Source of the DNA: Sandaracinaceae bacterium
GTDB lineage: Bacteria > Myxococcota_A > Polyangia > Polyangiales > Houyiibacteriaceae
DNA: 64,000 bases
Assembly (NCBI GenBank): GCA_020633075.1
Contig: JACKEI010000002.1
Coordinates: forward strand, 930,001 to 994,000
Direction: 5' to 3'
Of the stretch, positions 20,570 through 29,221 are shown piece by piece. Under the pieces are notes generated by a model that did not search any database, was not told where the DNA came from, and saw only the letters and a list, made by a program, of their open reading frames with translations. The position numbers were made by a program, and so were the translations under genes. The first letter of the stretch is position 1. Each line of letters starts with the position of its first letter.

Positions 20570-20614
20570 CGGAGCTTTTGCGGGTCTATCCCGGCGAGCG
20601 AGCGGGCGCCAGCC

Positions 20615-20643
20615 TTGACGTGGCGTGGCGGCCACATTACTAC
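20615..20643 (+). promoter_or_regulatory. Candidate promoter for miaE-lepB
   Basis: TTGACG at 20615-20620 and TACTAC at 20638-20643 are separated by 17 bases, in the gap between divergent tsaB and miaE. The position favours the miaE start at 20667 over a GTG at 20625, which would lie inside the promoter. This is a visual match only. Confidence 0.35.
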
Positions 20644-20666
20644 GCTTCATCGTCGCGGCCTGCCTG

Positions 20667-21248
20667 ATGCTGAACCTACTGGAACCGACACCGCCGCACT
20701 GGGTGGAACATGCCTCGGCAGACTTGCCCCGCCTGCTGTCCGACCACGCCCACTGCGAGCTGAAGGCGGCGCAGAGCGCGCTCAGCCTGGTGGGTCGCTA
20801 CGCGGGTGAGGCACCAGAGCTGGTGGAGCCGCTGGTGGCGTTGGCCAAAGAGGAGACCCAGCACTACCAGCTGGTGCACCAGCGCATCGCCGCCCGCGGC
20901 GAGCGCATGGCCCTGCCCGCGTCCGACAAGTACGTGCGCAGCCTGCAGCAGGCCGCCCGTGAGGACCACCGCGAGGCCCCGGCCCTGCTGGACCGCTTGT
21001 TGGTCTGCGCGTTCATCGAGGCGCGCAGCTGCGAGCGCTTCAAGCTGCTCTCGGAGCACCTGCCGGACCCCGACCTCGCGGAGTTCTACGCCGCGCTCAT
21101 GGTCAGCGAGGCGCGCCACTACCGCCTCTTCAGCGGACTGGCCGAGGCTCGCTTCGGTCAGGCGGCGCGCACCCGCATGCAGCGCCTGGCGGAGCGCGAG
21201 GCCGCCATCGCCGCCCACCTTCCCCTCGGCCCCACGGTGCACGGATGA
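20667..21248 (+). CDS. miaE: tRNA-(ms2io6A)-hydroxylase MiaE
   Basis: MiaE is a diiron monooxygenase that hydroxylates the isopentenyl side chain of ms2i6A at tRNA position 37. The ATG at 20667 (MLNLLEPTPPHW) gives 193 residues, normal for the family; an upstream GTG at 20625 would add 14 hydrophobic residues. The four-helix-bundle iron ligands are seen as DHAHCELKAA, KEETQHYQLV, EARSCERF and SEARHYRLF. The last base group overlaps lepB (ATGA). It sits opposite tsaB, another gene for modification of A37. Confidence 0.94.
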   Translation: MLNLLEPTPPHWVEHASADLPRLLSDHAHCELKAAQSALSLVGRYAGEAPELVEPLVALAKEETQHYQLVHQRIAARGERMALPASDKYVRSLQQAAREDHREAPALLDRLLVCAFIEARSCERFKLLSEHLPDPDLAEFYAALMVSEARHYRLFSGLAEARFGQAARTRMQRLAEREAAIAAHLPLGPTVHG

Positions 21249-21964
21249 GCCAAGACGACGCCCAACTCACCAAACGTCGTCCGCCCCCGGAAGACGACAG
21301 CCTGGCGGCCAACGTGAAGACCATCGTGGGGGCCATCGCCCTCGCGCTCTTCATCCGCATCGTCTTCTTCGAGGCATTCGCCATCGACGGGCCGTCCATG
21401 GAGCCTTCGCTGCTCAACGGCGACCGCGTGGTCGTCGCCAAGTACCCTTACGGTCTGTTCCTCCCGTTCTCGCGTGAGGCCATCGTCACCTGGGGCTCCC
21501 CGGACGTCGGGGACGTGGTCATCGTGAAGAGCCCAGCCGACGAAGAAGACATCGTGAAGCGCGTCATCGGCGTGGCCGGCGACACCGTCGCCATGATCGA
21601 CGGTCAGGTCTATCGCAACGGCGAGGCGGTCCCCACCACGCTGGTGGCCCCCTGTGAGCCGGACTCGCAGAAGGTCGTGGACCCGGAGTGCCGCGTGTAC
21701 GAGGAGACCGTCGGGGACCGCTCGTGGCACACCAGCCACGCGGACCTCGGCTTCGTCAGCCGCGACCTCGCCAACTGGGCGCCAGTCACCGTTCCGGACG
21801 GGCACATCGTCGTCTTGGGGGACCACCGCGACCAGTCCAACGACAGCCGCCGCATTGGCCTCATTCCGCTGAGCCGTGTGAAGGGGCACGCGCTCTTCAT
21901 CTACTGGTCCAACGATCCGGGCCGCGAGCACCGCTGGGGCCGCATGTTCCAGGGGATCCGTTGA
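21245..21964 (+). CDS. lepB: Signal peptidase I
   Basis: LepB cleaves signal peptides from exported proteins at the inner membrane. It has 239 residues, with one N-terminal membrane anchor at about 26-46 (KTIVGAIALALFIRIVFFEAF). The catalytic dyad is Ser51 in IDGPSMEPSL and Lys105 in EDIVKRVIGVAGD. The C-terminal box GDHRDQSNDSR is also present. It overlaps miaE by four bases and shares a TTGA junction with the radical SAM gene, so all three are probably one operon. Confidence 0.96.
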   Translation: MSQDDAQLTKRRPPPEDDSLAANVKTIVGAIALALFIRIVFFEAFAIDGPSMEPSLLNGDRVVVAKYPYGLFLPFSREAIVTWGSPDVGDVVIVKSPADEEDIVKRVIGVAGDTVAMIDGQVYRNGEAVPTTLVAPCEPDSQKVVDPECRVYEETVGDRSWHTSHADLGFVSRDLANWAPVTVPDGHIVVLGDHRDQSNDSRRIGLIPLSRVKGHALFIYWSNDPGREHRWGRMFQGIR

Positions 21965-23481
21965 GCGCCAGCGCGGACGTCGAGGCGATCCGCGCACGCC
22001 TGCGCGACGAGCTGGGCACGCTCGTGGTCGACGCGCCCGAGAGCGTGGCCTTCGTGTACCCGAGCCCCTACCACACGGGCATGTCGTCGCTGGGGTTCCA
22101 GACCCTGTACAGGTCCGTGAACCAGCGGGCGGGGAGGGCGGCGCACCGCGCGTTCCTGCCCGACGACGTGGCCGAGGCCCGTCAGAGCCGCGCGCCTCTC
22201 CTGACCTACGAGGCCCTCCGCCCGGTCAGCAGCTACTCCGTCCTGGCGCTCTCAGTCGCGTACGAGCTGGAGCTCGCCGGGGTGGTGGAGTGCCTGGAGC
22301 TGTCCGGCCTGCCGCCGCTCGCCGAGGAGCGCGACCAGCGGCACCCCATCGTGCTGGCAGGCGGGCCCCTGACCTTCTCGAACCCGCTGCCCCTGGCGCC
22401 CTTCGTGGACGTCATCCTCATGGGCGAGGCCGACGAGACCATCCACCACGCGCTGGACATCATCTTCAGCGCCGGTGACCGCGACACGGTGCTGCGCGAG
22501 CTGGCGGACCGCATTCCGTCCGCGTTCGTGCCGTCGCTGCACGGCGACGCGATGCCCCCGGTGGAGAAGGCCAACGACGCGTGCTTGCCCGCGTACTCGC
22601 AGATCCTGACGCCCCACACGGAGCTGCGCGAGATGTTCCTGGTGGAGCCCGAGCGGGGCTGTCACCGCGGCTGTGAGTACTGCGTCATGCGCCGCTCCAC
22701 GAACGACGGGATGCGCACCTTCGACATCGACAAGGTGCTGTCCTTGGTGCCGGAGCAGGCGCGCCGCGTCGGCCTCGTGGGCGCGGCCACCACCGACCAC
22801 CCGCGCATCGCCGACCTGGTGGAGGCGCTGGCGGACTCCGGCCGCGAGGTGGGGCTGTCCTCCCTGCGCGCAGACCGCCTCAACGACCGGCTCTGTACGG
22901 CGCTGCGGCGCGCGGGTCAGACGGTGCTCACCACGGCGAGCGACGGCGCCAGCCAGCGCATGCGCGAGCGCATCCAGCGGCGCGCCCCCGAGAGCGTGCT
23001 GGTCAGCGCCGCCGAGTTCGCGCGCGCCCACGGCTTCAAGCGACTCAAGCTCTACATGATGCTGGGCCTGCCCGGCGAAGAAGACGAAGACGTGGAGGAG
23101 CTGATCGAGTTCAGCGTGCGCCTCAGCAAGATCGCGCCCCTCTCGCTGGGCATCGCGCCCTTCGTGGCCAAGCGCAACACGCCGCTGGACGGCGCGGGCT
23201 TCGCCGGCATCAAGCTCGTGGACCGGCGCCTGGACCGCCTGCGCAAGGGCGTGCGCGGCAAGGTGGACGTGCGCGGGACCAGCGCGCGCTGGGCCTGGGT
23301 GGAGTACGTGCTGGCCCAAGGCGGCCAGGCCGAGGGGCGCGCCGTGCTGGACGCCGTGCACAACGGCGGCGCCTTCCGCGCCTGGAAAGACGCCTTCGAC
23401 GCGCTGCCGCCGGAACGGCCCACGCGCGCCCTCGTGCGCCCAGGCAACCGTCTCGGCCGCGCGCTGCAGGTGCTGGGGTAG
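21961..23481 (+). CDS. B12-binding-domain-type radical SAM protein (TIGR03960-like)
   Basis: This is a 506-residue radical S-adenosylmethionine enzyme. No ATG suits; a TTG at 21961 overlapping the lepB TGA (TTGA) gives a product starting just before the conserved region. The N-terminal domain (VYPSPYHTGMSSLGFQ, IVLAGGPLTFSNPLPLAPF, ILMGEAD) resembles the B12-binding-like domain of TIGR03960-type proteins. The radical SAM motif CHRGCEYC has Cys at about 234, 238 and 241, and LYMMLGLPGEEDED is typical of the barrel. The reaction is unknown. Being coupled to miaE and lepB, a role in RNA or protein modification is possible but not shown. Confidence 0.88.
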   Translation: MSASADVEAIRARLRDELGTLVVDAPESVAFVYPSPYHTGMSSLGFQTLYRSVNQRAGRAAHRAFLPDDVAEARQSRAPLLTYEALRPVSSYSVLALSVAYELELAGVVECLELSGLPPLAEERDQRHPIVLAGGPLTFSNPLPLAPFVDVILMGEADETIHHALDIIFSAGDRDTVLRELADRIPSAFVPSLHGDAMPPVEKANDACLPAYSQILTPHTELREMFLVEPERGCHRGCEYCVMRRSTNDGMRTFDIDKVLSLVPEQARRVGLVGAATTDHPRIADLVEALADSGREVGLSSLRADRLNDRLCTALRRAGQTVLTTASDGASQRMRERIQRRAPESVLVSAAEFARAHGFKRLKLYMMLGLPGEEDEDVEELIEFSVRLSKIAPLSLGIAPFVAKRNTPLDGAGFAGIKLVDRRLDRLRKGVRGKVDVRGTSARWAWVEYVLAQGGQAEGRAVLDAVHNGGAFRAWKDAFDALPPERPTRALVRPGNRLGRALQVLG

Positions 23482-23493
23482 CGCCCGCGCCGC

Positions 23494-23509
23494 CCCCGCG
23501 AGCGCGGGG
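23494..23509. terminator. Hairpin between convergent genes
   Basis: A 6-base-pair GC stem (CCCCGC, loop gagc, GCGGGG) lies in the 47-base gap between the radical SAM stop and the convergent glycosyltransferase-like stop. There is no T-tract on either side, so it would be a weak or bidirectional terminator at best. Confidence 0.35.
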
Positions 23510-23528
23510 TCACGGCGCTGCTCGAGCC

Positions 23529-24836
23529 CTACGCGGCTTCTTCTTCGCGCGAGGGGAGCGCGCTCTTGTAGGCGCGCACAAAGCCGTGCGCGGCCTTGGC
23601 CCAGCTGTTGTCCAGCTCCATGACGCGCCGCACCAGCGGCTGGTAGGCGTCACGCTGCAGGTAGGCCGCGATGGCGCGCTGCGTGGTGGCCAGGAGCGCA
23701 GGGGCCTCGAGCGAGTCCGAGAGGAACGCGTTGCCGCTGCTGAGCGTGGCGTCGCAGTCCACCAGCGCGTCGGCCACGGGTGCGCTGCGCGACAGGATGG
23801 GGAGCGTGCCGTAGCGCTGCGCCTCGCGCGCGAGCGCCCCCGTAGCGGACACCGACAGCAGGAGGTCGGCGGAGCCCACGATGGTGTGCGTCAGCGCGGT
23901 GTCGTTGCCCGTGCGCACCTGGAAGCGGTCCGGGAACCGGTCCCACAGCTCTTCGAGCGCGGCCACGGTCTCGCCGGTGGCGTCCGCCTGCACGACCAGC
24001 TGCACGTCATTGCGAAGCAGCTCGGCGGCGACGTCCACGAAGGTGGCCAAGCCCGCGGCGTCACGCGCGCTGGCGACCACGCCCACCAGCGGCACCTCGG
24101 GGCGCACCGGCAGGGAGAGCTCGCGCTGCAGCGACGTCTTGCTGCGCGTCTTGCCGCTGCGGTCGATGGGATCGAAGCGGGACCCCAGGCGCGCGTCCGT
24201 GAGGGGGTTCCACAGGCTGGTGTCCACGCCGGCGCTGACGACCCGCACGAACTTGCCCTCGCGGTCGTCCGCGTGGCGCTGCGCCAGGATGGCGAGCACC
24301 GCGTCGGCCTCCGAGGCCGTCTCCGCGATGAGCGTGGTGGCCAGGTCGATGGCGCTGCCCAGCGTGGCGGCGTCGGCGCTGAGCACGCGCGGCGTCTGGT
24401 GATCGGCCTCGGCCAGCTCACGCAGCACGGCGGCACCCGCGGCACCGAGCCCGTGCACGATCTCGGCCCCGACGGTGATGTCGTCGCGCACGAAGGCGGC
24501 GGCGGCCTGCGCGAACACGGCGAGGCGACGCTGGACGACCTCCGGCTCACCGTCGCTCAGGTCCGCGGCGGACGCGAACAGCTCGGGGTGCCCGATGAAC
24601 ACCTGCTCCACGCCGTGGATGTTGCGCCCCGTGTAGAGCTCGCAGGCGTAGGTCACGCCCTCGACCACGGCGCTGAGCTTGACCAGGCGTCGGGCGAGCG
24701 CGCGCTGGCTCGGGTCGATGCTGGAGTAGAGAGGGGAGAGCGTGGTGACGCGGTGATCGAGGGTCCGCAGGGCCTTGGTGAGCGCTGCGGTGAAGGGGTC
24801 TTCCTCGAGTCCGCCCGTTAGGACGAGGATATTCAT
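23529..24836 (-). CDS. Glycogen-synthase-like (GT5/GT4 fold) protein, probably degenerate
   Basis: This is a 435-residue protein with the two-domain GT-B layout of bacterial glycogen synthase (GlgA). The ATG at 24836 starts MNILVLTGGLEEDP. Similarity is seen at the N-terminus (TGGL, TKALRTLDHRVTTLSPLYSSI), in VVSAGVDTSLWNP, and in AQRYGTLPILSR (GlgA: RYGTLPIV). The usual KTGGL lysine is replaced by Leu, and the glutamate-bearing EPCGL stretch before the RYGTLP motif is replaced by SATGA. Both changes hit residues that bind ADP-glucose or act in catalysis, so it may not be an active synthase. No glg genes are adjacent. It is divergent from the epimerase gene. Confidence 0.7.
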   Translation of the reverse strand: MNILVLTGGLEEDPFTAALTKALRTLDHRVTTLSPLYSSIDPSQRALARRLVKLSAVVEGVTYACELYTGRNIHGVEQVFIGHPELFASAADLSDGEPEVVQRRLAVFAQAAAAFVRDDITVGAEIVHGLGAAGAAVLRELAEADHQTPRVLSADAATLGSAIDLATTLIAETASEADAVLAILAQRHADDREGKFVRVVSAGVDTSLWNPLTDARLGSRFDPIDRSGKTRSKTSLQRELSLPVRPEVPLVGVVASARDAAGLATFVDVAAELLRNDVQLVVQADATGETVAALEELWDRFPDRFQVRTGNDTALTHTIVGSADLLLSVSATGALAREAQRYGTLPILSRSAPVADALVDCDATLSSGNAFLSDSLEAPALLATTQRAIAAYLQRDAYQPLVRRVMELDNSWAKAAHGFVRAYKSALPSREEEAA

Positions 24837-24924
24837 CTGGTGGGGACCATACACCGGGACGCCCCACGCCACCACCCGAAGCGCTGGCCGGCCGCCGCCC
24901 GCGAACTATGGCAGGCTGCCCCTC

Positions 24925-25854
24925 ATGTCTACCGCCCCTCCGCTCCCTTCTCGCGTGGTCATCAGTGGTGCTTCCGGAATGGTGGGCCGCGCCCTCACGG
25001 CGTCGCTCGAGGCGGACGGCGTCCAAGTGGTGCGCCTGGTGCGGCGATCCGCCGACGTGGGACCGCACGCCCGCTACTGGTCCCCCTCGGAGGGGGTGCT
25101 CGATCCGGCCGCGCTGGCCGATGCGGACGCGGTCGTGCACCTCGCGGGCGCCAACATCGGGGATCGCCGCTGGACCGACGCCGTGAAGCGCGACGTGCTC
25201 GACAGCCGCGTGGCCGGCACCACGCTGATCGCGCGCACCCTCGCCCGCCTACCCGCCGGGCCCCGCCCCGCGCTCGTGTCGGCTTCGGCGGTGGGCTTCT
25301 ACGGAGACACCGGGGCCCGCGTGGTGGACGAGCAGGCCCCGCGCGGCGAGGGCTTCTTGGCGGACGTGTGCAGCGCGTGGGAAGCGAGCCTGGCCCCCGC
25401 GCGAGAGGCGGGCGTGCGCGTCGCCGTGGCGCGCATCGGTGTGGTGTTGGACCGCGCGGGCGGGGCGCTGCCCAAGATGCTCACCCCGTTCAAGTTGGGT
25501 CTGGGCGGCGTGGTGGGGTCCGGCAAGCAGGGCTTCCCCTGGGTCTCGCTCGGCGACGTGGTGCGCGGCCTGCGCTTCCTGGTGGAGCAGCCCGCGCTCA
25601 GCGGTCCGTTCAACCTGGTGGGCCCCGAGCTGTTGGACAACGCCACCTTCACGCGCGAGCTGGGGGCCGTCTTGGGGCGGCCCACCGTCATCCCGCTGCC
25701 CGGGTTCCTGGCGCGTGCCGGGCTCGGTGGCGAGATGGCCAACGAGCTCCTTCTCCAGGGGCAGCGCGTCCGTCCTGCGGCGCTGCTGGCGGCGGGCTTC
25801 GAGTTCCAGGACGCCACCCTGCGGGCAGCGCTCACGCGCGCGCTGGGGCGCTGA
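24925..25854 (+). CDS. TIGR01777-family epimerase/NAD(P)-binding protein
   Basis: This is a 309-residue SDR-fold protein of the TIGR01777 (YfcH/SulA-like) family. The ATG at 24925 is chosen because the Rossmann motif (VVISGASGMVGRAL) follows at once. Further family marks are VVHLAGANIGDRRW, VSASAVGFYGDTG, the YfcH-type LAPAREAGVRVAVARIGVVL, and GSGKQGFPWVSLGDVV. The C-terminal part (TVIPLPGFLAR, ANELLLQGQRVRPAALLAAGF) is the usual DUF1731 end. The substrate is unknown. It lies 27 bases upstream of the Nramp-like gene on the same strand. Confidence 0.92.
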   Translation: MSTAPPLPSRVVISGASGMVGRALTASLEADGVQVVRLVRRSADVGPHARYWSPSEGVLDPAALADADAVVHLAGANIGDRRWTDAVKRDVLDSRVAGTTLIARTLARLPAGPRPALVSASAVGFYGDTGARVVDEQAPRGEGFLADVCSAWEASLAPAREAGVRVAVARIGVVLDRAGGALPKMLTPFKLGLGGVVGSGKQGFPWVSLGDVVRGLRFLVEQPALSGPFNLVGPELLDNATFTRELGAVLGRPTVIPLPGFLARAGLGGEMANELLLQGQRVRPAALLAAGFEFQDATLRAALTRALGR

Positions 25855-25881
25855 CATACGGTAGACTCCCGCGTTCGCACC

Positions 25882-27192
25882 ATGACCGACTCCGCCGTCG
25901 CCCCTCCCGCGCTCACGTGGCGCACCTTCTTCCGCGCGCTCGGGCCGGGCATCCTCTTCGCGGGTGCGGCCGTGGGCGTGTCCCACTTGGTCCAGTCCAC
26001 GCGCGCAGGCGCGGAGTACGGCTTCGCCTTCGTCGGCGTGGTCCTGCTGGCCAACCTGCTCAAGTACCCCGCCTTCCGCTTCGGGCCCGAGTACGCCGCC
26101 GCGACGGGCACGTCCCTTCTCGAGGGCTATCGCAAGCAGGGGCGCTGGGCCCTGTGGCTCTACGGGTTGGTCACGCTGCTGACCATGTTCGGGGTGCAGG
26201 CCGCCGTCACCCTCGTCACGGCGGGCCTCGCCATTCACCTCTTCGGGCTGAGCATGGGGCCGCTGTGGGTCTCGGTGCTGCTCACGCTCGCCTGCGTCGT
26301 GCTGCTGGGCTTCGGGCGCTATCGCTGGCTCGAGCGGGTCGGCAAGGTGGTGGTGGTCACCCTCACGCTGACCACGCTGGCCGCCACGGCGCTGGCTCTG
26401 CGTCACGTGCAGTGGGGCGACGCGCAGTTCTATCCCTCCCGCGAGATGATCGAGCGTCCTGGCACCTGGCTGTTCCTCGCAGCGCTCATCGGCTGGATGC
26501 CCTCCGCCGTGGACGTGGCCGTCTGGCAGAGCCTGTGGACGCTCGAGCGCGCGAAGGTCGCCCGCGCCAACGGTGAGCCCGCGCCCTCGCGCGCCATCGC
26601 GCTCTTGGACTTCCACGTGGGCTACGGCGGCACCACCTTCTTGGCCATCTGCTTCCTGACCCTGGGCGCAGCCGTGATGCAGGGGCAGACCTTCGAGGCG
26701 TCTCCGCACGGCTTCGCCGCGCAGCTCGTGAACCTGTACGGGCAGACCCTCGGGGACTGGAGCCGGCCGCTGCTCGCGCTGTGTGCCTTCATGGTCATGC
26801 TCTCCACCACGCTGACCGTGGTGGATGGCTTCCCGCGCGCGCTGTCCGTGCTGAGTCAACGCATCAAGCGCTCGGAGCTCTCGGCCACGCCCGACGAGCA
26901 GGGGGTCGCCGACAAGACCTACTGGGCCGCGCTGGTGCTGCTCGCGGTGGGCGCGCTCACGCTGCTGGGGAGCTTCTCTGACCGTATGCCCGCCATGGTC
27001 AACCTCGCGACCACGGCGTCCTTCCTGACGGCGCCGGTGCTCAGCTGGCTCAATCACCGCGCGATGCACGGCGACGAGGTCCCCACGGCCGACCGCCCCC
27101 GACGCTGGCTCACCGTGTTCTCGTGGGTCACCATCGTCGCCCAGCTCGTGTTCGCGCTCTTCTACCTCTGGCTCAGGTCCACCGCGCCGTGA
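25882..27192 (+). CDS. Nramp-fold transporter lacking the usual metal-site motifs
   Basis: This is a 436-residue inner-membrane protein with about eleven helices and Nramp (SLC11) layout. Helix 1 begins RALGPGILFAGAAVGVSHLVQ where metal transporters have DPGN, and helix 6 has IGWMPSAVDVAVW where they have MPH. The key Asp, Asn and His/Met ligands of classical Nramp proteins are therefore not in place. Some Nramp-related subfamilies share this pattern and have other or unknown substrates. The stop overlaps the exchanger start (GTGA), so it is translationally coupled to a CaCA protein, and an ion-linked role is likely. Confidence 0.82.
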   Translation: MTDSAVAPPALTWRTFFRALGPGILFAGAAVGVSHLVQSTRAGAEYGFAFVGVVLLANLLKYPAFRFGPEYAAATGTSLLEGYRKQGRWALWLYGLVTLLTMFGVQAAVTLVTAGLAIHLFGLSMGPLWVSVLLTLACVVLLGFGRYRWLERVGKVVVVTLTLTTLAATALALRHVQWGDAQFYPSREMIERPGTWLFLAALIGWMPSAVDVAVWQSLWTLERAKVARANGEPAPSRAIALLDFHVGYGGTTFLAICFLTLGAAVMQGQTFEASPHGFAAQLVNLYGQTLGDWSRPLLALCAFMVMLSTTLTVVDGFPRALSVLSQRIKRSELSATPDEQGVADKTYWAALVLLAVGALTLLGSFSDRMPAMVNLATTASFLTAPVLSWLNHRAMHGDEVPTADRPRRWLTVFSWVTIVAQLVFALFYLWLRSTAP

Positions 27193-28181
27193 CTTTTCCT
27201 CCGCTCGTCCTCGAAGCGCTCGCCATCGTGGGCGGCATCGCCTTCCTGGTCTGGGGCGCCGACCGCTTCGTGCTCGGTGCCTCTGCGCTCGCCAACAACA
27301 TGGGCGTGTCGCCCCTGCTCATCGGCCTCACCATCGTCGGCTTCGGTACTTCGGCGCCCGAGATGCTGGTCTCCGCCGTGGCCGCGTCGCAGGGGGCGTC
27401 GGGGCTCTCCATCGGCAACGCCATCGGCTCCAACATCACCAACATCGCGCTGGTGCTCGGGGCCGCGGCGGTGATCAGCCCCATGGAGGTGCACAGCAAG
27501 GTCATCCGCCGCGAGCTGCCGGTGTTGATCCTCGTGAGCGGCGCTACCCTGGCGCTCTTGTGGGACGGTGACCTCGGGCGCGCCGACGGAGTGGTGCTGC
27601 TGCTGGCGCTGGTGGCGATGATCAGCTGGGTGGTGCGCGAGGGCATCGTGGAGGGCAGCGCGGGCAGCGACGACGCGCTGGGCGCCGAGATGGCCGACGA
27701 GATCCCGAAGGACATGAGCACCGGCATCGCGCTCTTCTGGGTGGCCTTCGGCCTGGCGGTGCTGATGGCGGCCAGCGACCGGCTGGTGTGGGGAGCCACG
27801 GCCGTGGCCCAGTTCTTCGAGGTGCCCGACCGCGTGATCGGCCTCACGGTGGTGGCCCTCGGGACCAGCCTGCCGGAGCTGGCCGCGTCCATCGCGGCGG
27901 CGCGTCGCGACGAGGACGACATCGCCATCGGCAACGTGGTGGGCAGCAACCTCTTCAACCTGCTGGGCGTGCTGGCGCTGCCGGGCGTCATCGCGCCGGG
28001 GCCCTTCGACGCCTCGGTGCTCACCGCCGACTTCCCCATGATGATCGGCATCACGGTGCTGCTGCTGGTCCTGGCGCGCGGCTTTCGCAACCAGCGCAGC
28101 CTGACGCGTCCGCATGGTGTGCTGCTGCTCATGCTCTTCGTGGCCTACTACGTCTACCTCTTCAGTCAGCAGCAGGGCTGA
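27189..28181 (+). CDS. Calcium/sodium antiporter (CaCA family, YrbG-like)
   Basis: This is a 330-residue cation/Ca2+ exchanger in the inner membrane, starting at a GTG at 27189 that overlaps the Nramp-like stop. The two inverted alpha-repeats are clear. Repeat 1 has GLTIVGFGTSAPEMLVSAVAA and SIGNAIGSNITNIALVLG; repeat 2 has GLTVVALGTSLPELAASIAAA and AIGNVVGSNLFNLLGVL. The conserved acidic residues in GTSxPE are present in both. About ten membrane helices are seen, with an acidic cytoplasmic loop between the halves. Five bases separate it from the aminopropyltransferase gene. Confidence 0.93.
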   Translation: MTFPPLVLEALAIVGGIAFLVWGADRFVLGASALANNMGVSPLLIGLTIVGFGTSAPEMLVSAVAASQGASGLSIGNAIGSNITNIALVLGAAAVISPMEVHSKVIRRELPVLILVSGATLALLWDGDLGRADGVVLLLALVAMISWVVREGIVEGSAGSDDALGAEMADEIPKDMSTGIALFWVAFGLAVLMAASDRLVWGATAVAQFFEVPDRVIGLTVVALGTSLPELAASIAAARRDEDDIAIGNVVGSNLFNLLGVLALPGVIAPGPFDASVLTADFPMMIGITVLLLVLARGFRNQRSLTRPHGVLLLMLFVAYYVYLFSQQQG

Positions 28182-28186
28182 CGGTC

Positions 28187-29221
28187 ATGCACGAAGGCGC
28201 GTTTCGAGTGCTGCGGACCCTCGCCGACAGGCAGCGGCGCGCGCGCCCCGAGCTGGCGCGTGCCTCCGGCGAAGCCGAGTCCGTCCTGCGCGAGCTGCTC
28301 GCGCGCTACCCCAAGTGGTTCGACGAGCAGCCCGAGGGCGTGCGCGCCACCGACGTGGGTCTCGCGGCCGTCGCGACGGAGCTTGCAGCGCGGCACCCGG
28401 CCGCGGAGGCGAGTGACCGCGCCGGCTCCGTGGCGGCTCCTGACGCTGCGCGTGTGGCGGCCTTCGTGGCCTTGGCCGAGGGGCGCGCGCCGCTGCGTCC
28501 CGAGCTCGACCAAGTGTGGGCCACGCCGGCTTCGGTGTTGGCGCGCGCGCAGCACCTCATCGAGGCCGGCGAGGTGCAACGCGGCCTGGTGCTGCTGGGC
28601 GACGACGACCTCACCAGCTTGGCGCTCGGGCAGCTGGGGGCCTCGCGCGGGGTGCACGTCCTGGACGTGGACGACGCCCTGTTGGGCTTCCTCCGTGAGC
28701 GCGCCGAGCGCGAGGGCTACGCGCTTCCGACCACGCACCTGGACGCGCGCGACCCGCTGCCGGCCGCGCTGCGGGGGCGCTTCGGCGCCGTCTTCACGGA
28801 CCCGCCCTACGCGGACGAGGGCTTCGCGCTCTTCTTGAGCCGCGCCATCGAGCTCACGCGCCCGGACGCGCGCCTCTACGTCTGCTTCGGCGCCAGCCGC
28901 CGAGCGCCGGAGCGGGCGTTGTCCAAGCAGCGCCTGATCGCGGAGGCGGGGCTGGTCATCGAGGCGCTGCTGCCGGACTTCCACACCTACGACGGCGCCG
29001 AGAGCATCGGCTCGCGCAGCAGTCTCTACGTGCTGAGCAAGACGCCCGGCACCCGCTCGCTGGTCGGCGCCGAGCCCGTCACCGGGCCCCTCTACACAAG
29101 GCGCAGCCCGAACCCGAGAGGGGGTGCGGACACCGGGGGGGCGCCCAGCCCGCCCCGTCAGGCCGGCGCGGCCCGTGGGCGCGCGTCCCGCAAAGGGCGC
29201 TCCTCGGGAGGCGGCTCATGA
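28187..29221 (+). CDS. BpsA-type branched polyamine synthase (aminopropyltransferase-like)
   Basis: This is a 344-residue class I methyltransferase-fold protein. It resembles N4-bis(aminopropyl)spermidine synthase (BpsA, formerly DUF43), which makes branched polyamines in thermophilic archaea and bacteria. The ATG at 28187 begins MHEGAFRVLRTLAD. A winged-helix N-terminus (to about 100) precedes the core. The GDDDLTSLAL motif at about 137-146 contains the acidic residues used by BpsA, and VFTDPPYADEG lies near 203-213. The C-terminal 60 residues are a disordered Pro/Gly/Arg tail. Acting on spermidine is inferred; a related nucleic-acid or amine methyltransferase is possible. It overlaps the NUDIX gene (ATGA). 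Confidence 0.75.
   Translation: MHEGAFRVLRTLADRQRRARPELARASGEAESVLRELLARYPKWFDEQPEGVRATDVGLAAVATELAARHPAAEASDRAGSVAAPDAARVAAFVALAEGRAPLRPELDQVWATPASVLARAQHLIEAGEVQRGLVLLGDDDLTSLALGQLGASRGVHVLDVDDALLGFLRERAEREGYALPTTHLDARDPLPAALRGRFGAVFTDPPYADEGFALFLSRAIELTRPDARLYVCFGASRRAPERALSKQRLIAEAGLVIEALLPDFHTYDGAESIGSRSSLYVLSKTPGTRSLVGAEPVTGPLYTRRSPNPRGGADTGGAPSPPRQAGAARGRASRKGRSSGGGS

Noticed and set aside
20625..20666. A GTG start for miaE
   Set aside because: It would lie inside the best promoter candidate and adds a hydrophobic leader not expected for a cytoplasmic tRNA enzyme.
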